A stretch of 64,000 nucleotides of DNA, taken from NCBI GenBank assembly GCA_905618945.1, contig CAJQTF010000002.1, positions 1 to 64,000 of the forward strand, written 5' to 3'. Below are positions 8,797 through 19,145 of this stretch, in pieces. The notes under the pieces are model-generated. The model did no database searches, was not told the DNA's origin, and saw only the letters and a program-made list of their open reading frames with translations. Position numbers and translations under genes: made by a program. The stretch is from an uncultured Methylophilaceae bacterium. GTDB lineage: Bacteria; Pseudomonadota; Gammaproteobacteria; Burkholderiales; Methylophilaceae. Every line of letters starts with the position of its first letter. Position 1 is the stretch's first letter.

Positions 8797-11485
8797 TCAG
8801 CGGAACAGACAAAGAAGTAACTTCCGCCATTAGTTTAGGAATTATTTTTTTAAAAGTCTGTACTTCATTATGAGGAACCTCGAAAACAAGCTCATCATGA
8901 ACTTGCATAATCATTTTTCCTTTAATATTAAGTTCCGTTTGTATCCAATTATGAACCGCAATCATAGCTAATTTAATTAAGTCAGCTGCTGTACCTTGCA
9001 TTGGCCCATTGATTGCAGCTCTCTCCGAAGCAGCACGCATAATTCCATTGGAGCCATTAATCTCAGGAAGCCATAATCTTCTCCCAAAAAAAGTTTCAAC
9101 ATATCCTTTTTCTTTAGCTGTATGTTTTGCATCCTCCATGTACTGCTTTACAGAGGGATATTGAGTAAAATAACGATCGATATAATTTTTAGCAGCACTT
9201 ATTTCAATATTAAGATTTTTAGCAAGGCCAAATGGGCTCATACCATATATAAGCCCGAAGTTAATTACTTTTGCATATCTTCTTTGTTCATTTGAAATAC
9301 TTTCTAGCGAGGTGTTGAATATTTCTGCGGCTGTAATTCTATGAATATCTTCATTATTTTTAAATGCTTGAATTAGACGTTTATCTTTTGATAAATGCGC
9401 CATGATTCTCAGTTCAATTTGAGAATAATCTGCAGACATTATCACCGACCCTTTTGGCGCAATAAATGCTTCCCTTACTTTTCTGCCCTCAGGAGTTCTG
9501 ATAGGAATATTTTGTAAGTTTGGATCAGAGCTAGCCAATCTTCCTGTAATTGCAACTGCTTGGTTATAGCTTGTATGAATCCTACCAGTACTTTGGTTAA
9601 TCATTTTTGGTAATTTGTCTGTATATGTATTTTTAAGTTTCGATAGACTTCGATGCTCTAAAATTAATTTAGGTAGCGGAAAGTCTTGGGCAAGGACTTG
9701 AAGAACCTCTTCACTTGTAGACGGTGTTCCAGTAGGTGTTTTTTTGAGGGGTTTAATTTTTAATTTTTCAAAAAGAATTTCTCGGAGTTGTTTGGGAGAT
9801 GATAAATTAAAAGGCTGGTCCGCAAGAATATAAGCCTCTTTCTCTAAGTTAATTAATTTTTCCCCAATTTCATGACTTTGTTTTTGTAATATTTTTGAGT
9901 CTATAAGCACTCCATTTCTTTCAATTTTAATTAGTGCTTGCATTGAAGGAATCTCAATTTCTTTATATACCTTTTGAAGATTTTTATTTTCTTTTAAAAT
10001 TTTTTGTAAGTGCTGGAAGAGTTGTAATGTGACATCAGCATCTTCTGCTGCATAAGGAGCAGCGTCTTCAATGTATACCTGATCAAAAGTAATTTGCTTA
10101 ACCCCTTTCCCTACAAGAGATTCATAACTTATACAATCATGCCCTAAGTACCGCTTGCTTAATTTGTCCATGCCATGGCTTTGATTGCTCTCCAAGATAT
10201 AGCTCATTAACATCGTATCTTCATCAATTCCTTGAAGGTTAACACCGTTGTTAAGAAAAATATGCGCATCATATTTTATATTCTGACCAATTTTAATAAT
10301 CTTTGGGTCTTCTAAAATAGGTTTTAGTTTTTCAATAACTACATCTAAACTTAATTGAATAAAATTATCTGCACTTTGGTGCTTTAGGGGTATATACGCT
10401 GCCGAACCAGGCTCAATTGAAATTGAGATACCGACTAAATTAGCTAGCATCACATTTAGAGAGTTCGTTTCAGTATCAATCGCAACAATTCTTTTTAATT
10501 TAATTTTTTGAATCCATTGGTTAAGCGTTTGTTCATCATTGATTGTTACATATGAATTTTTATCATTAAAATTCGAAATTTTGTTTAATGATTCAATATT
10601 TTTTATTTCATTTTTGATAAATCCATCACTATTAGAATCTTTTTGTTGAAGGTCTTGAAGCCATCTCGAGAAGTTAAATTCTTTGTATATTTTTTCTAAA
10701 ACTTTATTGTCAGGACTTTTTCTTACAAACTCATCCCAATTAACATTTATATCTAGGTCGCACCTAATAGTAATTAAATCTTTTGCAGTTGGAAGCCAGT
10801 CAATTGCTTTTCTGAGATTTTCACCAACGACACCTTCAAACATATTGGAATTATTAACAATTTTTTCAAGTGATTTGTGTTCATTTAGCCATTTTAATGC
10901 AGTTTTTGGGCCTACTTTATCTATGCCTGGAACGTTGTCAGCCTTGTCCCCAATTATTGTTAGATAATCTATTATCAGTGAGGGGGGTACCCCAAATTTA
11001 TTCTTGACACCATCGATATCAAGCTTTTCGTTGGTCATTGTATTAATTAATGTAGTGTCTTTATTTACAAGCTGGGCAAGATCTTTATCGCCAGTAGAAA
11101 TAATAACTTTAATTTTATTAGCATTTGCCTTCTTTGAAAGAGTCCCAATAACATCATCAGCCTCAACAGAATCTTTTATCATCATCGGCCACCCCATTGC
11201 TGATATAGCTTTTTTAAGTGGATCTATTTGCATTGCTAACTCTTCTGGCATCCTCGGCCGATTAGCCTTGTAATCGCTGTATATGTCATTACGGAAAGTC
11301 TTACCTTTTGCATCAAATATGCAGACACTATAATCAGATGGAAATTGACTATGAGTCAACCGCAGCATATTTAAGACACCATAAATAACCCCTGTGGGAT
11401 GATTTTCTTTATTTTTCAAGTCGGGTAGTGCATGAAAAGCTCTGTATAAATATGAGGAACCATCTACTAATAATAATGTTTTCAT
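8753..11485 (-). CDS. polA: DNA polymerase I
   Basis: PolA fills repair gaps and removes RNA primers. This 910-residue protein has all three domains: a 5'-3' nuclease (residues 1-290; LLVDGSSYLYRAFHALP, DAKGKTFRN, STGDKDLAQLV), a 3'-5' proofreading domain (about 310-500) that retains the DTET exo I motif, and the polymerase domain (about 520-910; SADYSQIELRIMAHLS, RRYAKVINFGLIYGMS, MIMQVHDELVFEVP). The proofreading site therefore looks intact, unlike in some relatives. A CinA-like gene overlaps its 3' end. The 140-base divergent gap to the DUF2782 gene carries an inverted repeat at 11515-11541. Confidence 0.97.
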   Translation of the reverse strand: MKTLLLVDGSSYLYRAFHALPDLKNKENHPTGVIYGVLNMLRLTHSQFPSDYSVCIFDAKGKTFRNDIYSDYKANRPRMPEELAMQIDPLKKAISAMGWPMMIKDSVEADDVIGTLSKKANANKIKVIISTGDKDLAQLVNKDTTLINTMTNEKLDIDGVKNKFGVPPSLIIDYLTIIGDKADNVPGIDKVGPKTALKWLNEHKSLEKIVNNSNMFEGVVGENLRKAIDWLPTAKDLITIRCDLDINVNWDEFVRKSPDNKVLEKIYKEFNFSRWLQDLQQKDSNSDGFIKNEIKNIESLNKISNFNDKNSYVTINDEQTLNQWIQKIKLKRIVAIDTETNSLNVMLANLVGISISIEPGSAAYIPLKHQSADNFIQLSLDVVIEKLKPILEDPKIIKIGQNIKYDAHIFLNNGVNLQGIDEDTMLMSYILESNQSHGMDKLSKRYLGHDCISYESLVGKGVKQITFDQVYIEDAAPYAAEDADVTLQLFQHLQKILKENKNLQKVYKEIEIPSMQALIKIERNGVLIDSKILQKQSHEIGEKLINLEKEAYILADQPFNLSSPKQLREILFEKLKIKPLKKTPTGTPSTSEEVLQVLAQDFPLPKLILEHRSLSKLKNTYTDKLPKMINQSTGRIHTSYNQAVAITGRLASSDPNLQNIPIRTPEGRKVREAFIAPKGSVIMSADYSQIELRIMAHLSKDKRLIQAFKNNEDIHRITAAEIFNTSLESISNEQRRYAKVINFGLIYGMSPFGLAKNLNIEISAAKNYIDRYFTQYPSVKQYMEDAKHTAKEKGYVETFFGRRLWLPEINGSNGIMRAASERAAINGPMQGTAADLIKLAMIAVHNWIQTELNIKGKMIMQVHDELVFEVPHNEVQTFKKIIPKLMAEVTSLSVPLIADIGEGENWEQAH

Positions 11486-11514
11486 AATATTGATTGCTTA
11501 ATTTATTTTCATGA

Positions 11515-11541
11515 ATAAACTAACGTATTGAGTTAGTTTAT
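11515..11541. promoter_or_regulatory. 10-bp perfect inverted repeat in the polA/DUF2782 divergent gap
   Basis: The arms ATAAACTAAC (11515-11524) and GTTAGTTTAT (11532-11541) are perfectly complementary around a 7-base spacer. It lies 30 bases upstream of the polA start and 85 bases upstream of the divergent gene. There is no adjacent T-run, so an operator is more likely than a terminator. No known binding motif was recognised. Confidence 0.5.
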
Positions 11542-11625
11542 ATTTGTTTTTATTTTAACATCTAGTTGCTTGTATGATTATGTCAGATTTTGATAGAATC
11601 AAGGCTTCGGTTAAGGGAATATTAA

Positions 11626-11961
11626 ATGTATAAGTTTTTAAGGTTATTGTTGCTTGTTTTTTATTTAATGATTTCGAACATCTCTTTTGGAGATGACACT
11701 ATTGTATTAGAAGATGTTACTCCAGTACAGTCTACTTTTGAATCTGATTATACAAACGAACCTGAAGTTACAATTATAAAAGATGGTGAAAATACAACGG
11801 AAGAATATCGAATTAATGGACAGCTTTATATGGTTAAAGTAACCCCAGATGGTGCTCCACCTTATTATCTTTATAAGGAAACTGAGGGTAGCGGATGGTT
11901 GAGGGTGGAAGGTATTTCAGAGCCTTTAATTGTTCCTCAATGGGTAGTATTCGAATTCTAA
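11626..11961 (+). CDS. DUF2782 family exported protein
   Basis: This 111-residue protein has an N-terminal signal peptide (hydrophobic residues 4-20, then ISFGDD) and a C-terminal domain with EPEVTIIKDGENTTEEYRIN, a QLYMVKVTPDGAPPYYL segment and a tryptophan-containing tail (VPQWVVFEF) typical of DUF2782. Its place between polA and thrB is a standing betaproteobacterial arrangement. Function is unknown; a periplasmic location is expected. Confidence 0.8.
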   Translation: MYKFLRLLLLVFYLMISNISFGDDTIVLEDVTPVQSTFESDYTNEPEVTIIKDGENTTEEYRINGQLYMVKVTPDGAPPYYLYKETEGSGWLRVEGISEPLIVPQWVVFEF

Positions 11962-12005
11962 TAATTTTCTAAGAACAAAGGTGGGTAACCCCCTTTTTTT
12001 AATTT

Positions 12006-12944
12006 ATGGCTGTCTATACATCTATTAACGCAAGCGATCTTAGCGAATGGTTTAAGAAATTTAAATTTAAAGATTTTGTTGACTTTAAAGGTATTTCTTC
12101 TGGCGTTACTAATTCTAACTTCGTAATTTTCATGAACCATTCAAATTATATTTTGACAATTTTTGAGCATAATAGTATCGAAGAACTTCCCTTTTACGTT
12201 GATTTGATGACTTATTTGTCTAAGGAAAATTTTTTATGTCCTAGGCCTATCGAAGATAATAGTGGACAAGCATTAGCCATATTAAAAGAGAAGCCTGCAT
12301 TAATGGTCTCATTTCTAGATGGAACAGAAATAGCAATTAGGGATTCAAAGAGCTGTTATTCAGTTGGCAAATATTTAGCTAAGCTACATTTAACAACAAA
12401 TAATTTTCCACAATCAAATAAAAATACTAGAGGTTTGAGTTGGATGTCTGATATATATTTAAACCTTAAAAAATATTTATCTTTGGAAGATCAAAAATTA
12501 ATAGAATTGGAAATAAATTACCATAAAAATATAGACAAGGTTGAGCTTCCTGAAGGAATTATACATGGAGACCTTTTTAGAGATAACGTACTATTTTTAA
12601 ACGATAATGTTTCTGGGTTTATTGATTTTTATTATGCATGCAATGATAGATTTATTTACGATATTGCTATAGCAATGAACGATTGGTGTATAGATGAAGA
12701 TGGAAAAATTAATAATTTAATGTACCAAGAGTTTATCAAAGGATACCAGTCAGAAAGAGAGCTTACAGATAATGAGCAGAAGTATTTAAATGAAGCTTTG
12801 AGATTGGCAGCTCTTAGGTTCTGGCTATCTAGATTAGATGATTTTCACAATATGAAAGAGGGTGAAATTACATCTACAAAAGACCCAAATCATTTTAAAG
12901 AGATTTTGATTGATCGACATATTGTGAGAAATTATGCTAATTAA
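12006..12944 (+). CDS. thrB: homoserine kinase (ThrB, aminoglycoside phosphotransferase fold)
   Basis: This is the type of homoserine kinase used by beta- and some gammaproteobacteria; it belongs to the APH/choline kinase fold rather than the GHMP family of E. coli ThrB. It phosphorylates homoserine on the way to threonine. The 312-residue protein shows GISSGVTNSNF near residue 29, the catalytic-loop motif HGDLFRDNVLF near residue 189 (Asp/Asn), and FIDFYYACNDRFIYDIAIA for the metal-binding Asp. It overlaps the next gene by 11 bases. A distant APH kinase would look similar, but neighbourhood and length support ThrB. Confidence 0.88.
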   Translation: MAVYTSINASDLSEWFKKFKFKDFVDFKGISSGVTNSNFVIFMNHSNYILTIFEHNSIEELPFYVDLMTYLSKENFLCPRPIEDNSGQALAILKEKPALMVSFLDGTEIAIRDSKSCYSVGKYLAKLHLTTNNFPQSNKNTRGLSWMSDIYLNLKKYLSLEDQKLIELEINYHKNIDKVELPEGIIHGDLFRDNVLFLNDNVSGFIDFYYACNDRFIYDIAIAMNDWCIDEDGKINNLMYQEFIKGYQSERELTDNEQKYLNEALRLAALRFWLSRLDDFHNMKEGEITSTKDPNHFKEILIDRHIVRNYAN

Positions 12945-13686
12945 AGTTAAAAATTGGATATATAGCTCTTTGATTTTATTTAGACAATCTGTCAGACAGT
13001 CTTTATTTTTGGGGATGCTCTACATAACTATAATTTTGTTTATCCCAATGCTTCCAGTGTTAGCATTCTTTTCACCAATTACAATTTTTCTATATCCATT
13101 TATAGTTCTGATTTATATTCATTTTTATAGAGAATTAGATGCAAAAAGAAATTTTGACATTCAGCATATTTTTAATTTATTAAAAATTAAATTTAGACCC
13201 CTTCTTTTTATAGGTGGCCTCACTTTTATTTTTTCAACATTATTGTCAATGGTTTTTTATGCTGACCTTGTTCCAAAAACTGAGGAAATTAAGTCAATTA
13301 CTGAGTTTAGTGAAAAATACCAACTTACCTTTATTAAGCTTATTTTGATTTCAATACCATTTATTATGGCAACATGGTTTTCTCCCATGCTTATTTTTTA
13401 TAACCAATACGGACCTATGAAAGCAATTAAATCTAGCCTAGCAGGCACTTTAATGTTTTCTATACCACTTTTATTGGGGTGGGCTATATTGACAGGAAGT
13501 TTCGTTGTTATTATTTTGTTAACAACTTTTTTCTTTTCATTGTTATCATTTTTGGGACAAAATTCTATTTCATTTTTATCAAGTCTCTTTTTGCTAGTAT
13601 CTTTTACTGCTTATATTTCAATATTGTTCATATTCCAGTATGTCACGTACAGAGATATTTTTGAGTCAATAAAAACTAAACTTTAG
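12934..13686 (+). CDS. BPSS1780-like integral membrane protein
   Basis: This 250-residue protein has about six hydrophobic segments, including residues 22-60, 82-105, 130-160, 172-200 and 215-240. It starts inside the end of thrB (11-base overlap) and so is translationally coupled to it. Its position after polA, DUF2782 and thrB matches the BPSS1780-type conserved membrane proteins of Betaproteobacteria, and that assignment rests mainly on context. Function is unknown. Its stop overlaps the convergent uvrD stop by 11 bases. Confidence 0.6.
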   Translation: MLIKVKNWIYSSLILFRQSVRQSLFLGMLYITIILFIPMLPVLAFFSPITIFLYPFIVLIYIHFYRELDAKRNFDIQHIFNLLKIKFRPLLFIGGLTFIFSTLLSMVFYADLVPKTEEIKSITEFSEKYQLTFIKLILISIPFIMATWFSPMLIFYNQYGPMKAIKSSLAGTLMFSIPLLLGWAILTGSFVVIILLTTFFFSLLSFLGQNSISFLSSLFLLVSFTAYISILFIFQYVTYRDIFESIKTKL

Positions 13687-15832
13687 TAAGTTTAGCAAAT
13701 TCCATTGCCAGCCATTTGATGCCTTGTGTAGCGAATTTAATTTGAATGCGCAAATCATTTTCATTACCCTCATAGCCAGTCACTACTCCTTGCCCAAATT
13801 TTGGATGGGTTACTGAGGATCCAATCTTTATTTCATGTTTGGATTCGGAACGAGGAGCTGTTTTTATTGAACTTGTAATAATATCGTGCTTTTTCATCGA
13901 GTTGAGCCTTTTTACAAGCTGATCAGGAATTTCGTCTAGAAAGCGTGATGGAATATTATATCTAGTTTGGCCATGAAGCATTCTAGATTGTGCCAAAGTA
14001 AGGTAGAGTTTATTTTTAGCTCTAGTTACTGCTACATACATCAACCTCCTTTCTTCTTCTAAGCCATCAGATTCAGATAAACTTTGCTCATGCGGACATA
14101 AACCATCTTCAAGCCCAGTAATAAATACAGCATCAAACTCTAATCCTTTTGATGAGTGAATAGTCATTAATTGAAGAGCATCATCACTAGCTGATGCTTG
14201 AAGTTCACCACTCTCTAGAGAGGTAAAGTTAAGAAATTCTACTAAGGTGAGTGCCTCATTTTCAATCTCAGTAGTATTTATGAAAGTTACAGCAGCAGAA
14301 ACTAATTCGTTTAAGTTTGATACGCGATCAATTCCATCTTTATCTTTTAGATAGTGATCTTTCAAACCTGAATGAGTAACTATAGATTCTATAGATTCTG
14401 CAATGGAGGTGCCTTGAATTTCATCTTCTAAGTTTTTAATTAATCTTACAAAAAATGGCACTCCTTTTTGAATATTTTCATTTTGAGATTCAATTTCTTT
14501 TGCAGCTTCCCATAGTGAGTAATTGTTCAACTTCGCTTGGTCTTGTAACTGCTCTATAGCTCTAGCACCAATCCCCCTGGTTGGGAAATTAATTATCCTT
14601 AAAAAAGCATTATCATCTGTTTTATTTGAAATTAATCGGAGATAAGCCAATGAATTTTTAATCTCAGCACGCTCAAAGAACCTTAAGCCACCATAAACTC
14701 GATAAGGGATATTATTAGACACAATGGCATGTTCTAGAACGCGAGACTGAGCATTACTTCTATATAAAATTGCAATCTGACTGTAGTTTAGACCACCTCG
14801 GTGGAGCATCTTTATTTCATCTAGAATAAAATTAGCTTCATCATAATCACTTAAACCAATGTATTGACGAATTGGATCACCATCCCCAGATGCTGCCCAA
14901 AGGTTTTTTCCAAGTCTATTTGTATTATTATCTATTATTGCATTTGCAGCATTTAGGATATTATTTTTAGAGCGATAATTTTGTTCAAGTTTGATAATAT
15001 TTTTAATTTTGAAATCTCTTTCAAGGTCCTGCATATTTCCAACTCTTGCCCCTCTAAATGCATATATGGATTGATCATCATCCCCGACAGCGAACACAAA
15101 ATTATCTTTACCTGCTAACAATTTAAGCCATTTGTATTGAAGCTCGCTAGTATCCTGAAATTCATCAACTAAGATATGCTTAAATCTTTGTTGATAATGT
15201 TCTTTAATGGAAATATTATTTTTTAACAACTCATAACACCCTAAAAGCAATTCTGGAAAGTCAGCAACCCCTTCTCTTTGGCATTGCTTTTCATACTCAC
15301 CATAAATTTCATTAACTCTTTTTGTGTGTGGATCATACGGTTTAACATTAACAGACCTGATTCCTTCATCCTTTTTTCCATTAATAAAATATTGAATCTC
15401 TTTTGGGGGAAAGGTATCAGTATCAACATTCATTGCCTTCATAAGTCTTTTGATTGCTGATAATTGATCTGAGCTATCTAAAATTTGGAATGTTTCTGGA
15501 AGTTTTGCTTCTCTATGATGAATTCGTAACATGCGATTACATAAACCATGGAATGTTCCAACCCACATACCTCTTGTGTGTATTGGTAGCTGATCAGTCA
15601 CTCTCATTAACATTTCTTTAGCTGCTTTATTTGTAAAAGTAACAGCAAGCAAGCCTGTTGGATTTGTTATTTGATTTTGAATAAGCCAAGAAATCCTTGA
15701 AGTAAGTACTTTGGTTTTTCCACTACCGGCACCAGCCAGTATCAAAGCCGACTGATTTTCTAAAGTTATGGCCTTAATTTGCTCTTCATTTAGATTTTCT
15801 AAAAATTTTGTATTTTCTTGAGGTTGATTCAT
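13676..15832 (-). CDS. uvrD: UvrD/Rep-family DNA helicase II
   Basis: This superfamily 1A 3'-5' helicase unwinds DNA in nucleotide excision and mismatch repair. The 718-residue protein has all SF1 motifs: LNEEQIKAI (Q motif), AGAGSGKTKVLTSRISWL (Walker A), DEFQDTSELQYKWL (Walker B), GDDDQSIYAFRGA (motif III), LEQNYRS (IV), TIHSSKGLEFDAVFI (V) and EEERRLMYVAVTRAKN (VI). The C-terminus has the short Tudor-like tail (VTHPKFGQGVVTGYEG) that binds RNA polymerase in UvrD/PcrA. It starts just downstream of the groESL terminator. Confidence 0.95.
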   Translation of the reverse strand: MNQPQENTKFLENLNEEQIKAITLENQSALILAGAGSGKTKVLTSRISWLIQNQITNPTGLLAVTFTNKAAKEMLMRVTDQLPIHTRGMWVGTFHGLCNRMLRIHHREAKLPETFQILDSSDQLSAIKRLMKAMNVDTDTFPPKEIQYFINGKKDEGIRSVNVKPYDPHTKRVNEIYGEYEKQCQREGVADFPELLLGCYELLKNNISIKEHYQQRFKHILVDEFQDTSELQYKWLKLLAGKDNFVFAVGDDDQSIYAFRGARVGNMQDLERDFKIKNIIKLEQNYRSKNNILNAANAIIDNNTNRLGKNLWAASGDGDPIRQYIGLSDYDEANFILDEIKMLHRGGLNYSQIAILYRSNAQSRVLEHAIVSNNIPYRVYGGLRFFERAEIKNSLAYLRLISNKTDDNAFLRIINFPTRGIGARAIEQLQDQAKLNNYSLWEAAKEIESQNENIQKGVPFFVRLIKNLEDEIQGTSIAESIESIVTHSGLKDHYLKDKDGIDRVSNLNELVSAAVTFINTTEIENEALTLVEFLNFTSLESGELQASASDDALQLMTIHSSKGLEFDAVFITGLEDGLCPHEQSLSESDGLEEERRLMYVAVTRAKNKLYLTLAQSRMLHGQTRYNIPSRFLDEIPDQLVKRLNSMKKHDIITSSIKTAPRSESKHEIKIGSSVTHPKFGQGVVTGYEGNENDLRIQIKFATQGIKWLAMEFAKLTKV

Positions 15833-15870
15833 GAGTTGTAATGCTACACCAAATAATTTTTATCAGGTAT

Positions 15871-15898
15871 AAAAAAGGCCTCAAAAGAGACCTTTTTT
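15871..15898 (-). terminator. Rho-independent terminator of groESL
   Basis: A near-perfect 12-bp stem (AAAAAAGG, one mismatch, CTC; partner GAG, mismatch, CCTTTTTT) closes on an AAAA loop, 20 bases after the groEL stop. On the minus strand the stem ends in a T-run. It separates groEL from uvrD, whose start is at 15832. Confidence 0.85.
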
Positions 15899-15917
15899 AC
15901 TAATTAAATTATAATTA

Positions 15918-17576
<1,659 letters not shown>

Positions 17577-17619
17577 TTATTCTCTCTCCAATTGTGTATT
17601 TAATAATTTTAATGGTATG

Positions 17620-17910
17620 TTATTCAACAATACCCATAATATCTTCTTCTCTCATTACAAGAAGCTCTTCACCGTCTACCTTCACTGCTTGGCCGGCGTA
17701 TTTACCAAAAAGAACCTTTTCACCAACTTTTACGTCTAGTTTACGACTTGAACCATCTTCAAGGATTTTTCCATTCCCGATAGCTTGTATTGTTCCTTGA
17801 TCAGGTTTTTCACCTTCAACACTTTCAGGGATAACGATGCCTGATGCAGTTGTTCTATCTTCTTCAAGACGCTTTACAATTACACGATCATGTAAAGGAC
17901 GAATTTTCAT
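17620..17910 (-). CDS. groS: co-chaperonin GroES
   Basis: GroES is the 10-kDa heptameric lid of GroEL. The 96-residue protein has [17 protein letters not shown], the mobile loop ([12 protein letters not shown], residues about 19-31), [12 protein letters not shown] near 64 and the C-terminal [11 protein letters not shown]. An AGGAG ribosome-binding site lies 11 bases upstream of ATG. It is the first gene of groESL, with the CIRCE element 64 bases upstream of its start. Confidence 0.98.
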   Translation of the reverse strand: MKIRPLHDRVIVKRLEEDRTTASGIVIPESVEGEKPDQGTIQAIGNGKILEDGSSRKLDVKVGEKVLFGKYAGQAVKVDGEELLVMREEDIMGIVE

Positions 17911-17973
17911 GTGTAAGTTCTCCTAGTAGTTTATTCTTTAAAAAGTTAAAATTAATCTTGTCTTTAAGTAAAT

Positions 17974-18000
17974 TTAGCACTCAATGACATAGAGTGCTAA
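17974..18000 (-). promoter_or_regulatory. CIRCE operator (HrcA binding site) of groESL
   Basis: The sequence is exactly TTAGCACTC, nine bases, GAGTGCTAA, the full consensus CIRCE inverted repeat with no mismatch. CIRCE is bound by the heat-shock repressor HrcA, which implies an hrcA gene elsewhere in the genome. It lies between the groES start and the sigma-32-like promoter, as expected for a repressor site at the start of the transcript. Confidence 0.97.
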
Positions 18001-18029
18001 TAATAGGGACAAATAGTGATAAATTCAAG
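18001..18029 (-). promoter_or_regulatory. sigma-32-like promoter of groESL
   Basis: On the minus strand CTTGAA (18029-18024) is followed after 15 bases by CCCTATTA (18008-18001), close to the RpoH consensus (CTTGAAA, 13-16 bases, CCCCATNT). The -10 box abuts the CIRCE operator. Heat-shock sigma activation and HrcA repression are therefore both predicted. The match was made by eye. Confidence 0.65.
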
Positions 18030-18074
18030 GGGAAAGGTAAAAAATAATTCATAAGTAATTGTTTTTAAAAAAAT

Positions 18075-19142
18075 ATGTTTGAAAAAAAAGATTATAAAAA
18101 AGTTGCTCATACAGAGCTAAGAGTGTCACCAATAACACTGGGGACGATGACATTTGGAGATCAAAATAGTCAAAAAGAAGCATTTGACCAACTAGACTAC
18201 GCTTTAGACCAAGGTATTAATAGTTTTGATGTGGCAGAAATGTATCCTGTACCTCCGAAGGCAGAAACTTGCAACGCGACGGAATTAATTATCGGAAACT
18301 GGATTGAAAAGAAAAAAAGAGATGAATTAATACTATCAACAAAAATAGCTGGACCAAGGCGCTCTATTGATTGGATTAGGGGTGGACCAAAATCCCTGGA
18401 CGATAAAAATATAAGTGAAGCTGTAAATAATTCATTAAGAAGAATGAAAACAGATTACGTAGATTTGCTTTATCTTCACTGGCCAGAAAGAAACGTGCCT
18501 ATGTTTGGACAATACAAATTTGACCCAAAAGATGAATATAAAAATAGTAAAAAGATACAATGGGTTTCAATTGAAGAGCAGTTGGAAAGCTTAATGAAGC
18601 TAGTTGATGATGGGAAGGTAAGGTATATCGCTTTATCAAATGAGCAACCTTGGGGTGTGATGGAGTTTATTAGGGTTGCTAAAGAAAAAAAATTACCCTT
18701 AATTTGTGCAGTTCAAAATAGCTATAGCTTGATAAATAGAATCGCTGAATTAGGGTTGAGTGAAATACTATATAGAGAAGATTTAGGATTTTTTGCTTAC
18801 TCACCATTAGGATTTGGGCATTTAACAGGAAAGTATATTCAGAACCCAGAATCATCTGGAAGGGTAAATTTATTTCCTGGCTATGCAAAACGATATAGTA
18901 AGCCAGGCGTCACTCTTGCTGTTGAGGATTATCTTCATATAGCAAAAGAGGCTAATTTATCTTTAACACAGATGGCATTAAGTTTTGCCTACAGACAATG
19001 GTTTGTAACAAGCACCATTGTGGGTGCCACCTCAATAAATCAATTAAAAGAAAATATATCTGCATATGAAATAATCTTAAAAGATGATATTTTAGAAAAA
19101 ATTGACCAGACACATTTAAAAAGAATGAATCCAGCCCCTTAA
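18075..19142 (+). CDS. tas: aldo/keto reductase, Tas-like
   Basis: This 355-residue NADPH-dependent reductase of the AKR superfamily has strong Tas-type features: LGTMTFGDQNSQKEAFDQLD near residue 22, GINSFDVAEMYPVPP (catalytic Asp and Tyr), a STKIAGP segment (Lys), YVDLLYLHWPER (His), YIALSNEQPWG, NSYSLINR, FFAYSPLGFGHLTGKY, and STIVGATSINQLKENI near the coenzyme-binding C-terminus. The physiological substrate of Tas is not established. It heads a plus-strand run with bioA (3-base gap) and dacB. Confidence 0.9.
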   Translation: MFEKKDYKKVAHTELRVSPITLGTMTFGDQNSQKEAFDQLDYALDQGINSFDVAEMYPVPPKAETCNATELIIGNWIEKKKRDELILSTKIAGPRRSIDWIRGGPKSLDDKNISEAVNNSLRRMKTDYVDLLYLHWPERNVPMFGQYKFDPKDEYKNSKKIQWVSIEEQLESLMKLVDDGKVRYIALSNEQPWGVMEFIRVAKEKKLPLICAVQNSYSLINRIAELGLSEILYREDLGFFAYSPLGFGHLTGKYIQNPESSGRVNLFPGYAKRYSKPGVTLAVEDYLHIAKEANLSLTQMALSFAYRQWFVTSTIVGATSINQLKENISAYEIILKDDILEKIDQTHLKRMNPAP

Positions 19143-19145
19143 CTT

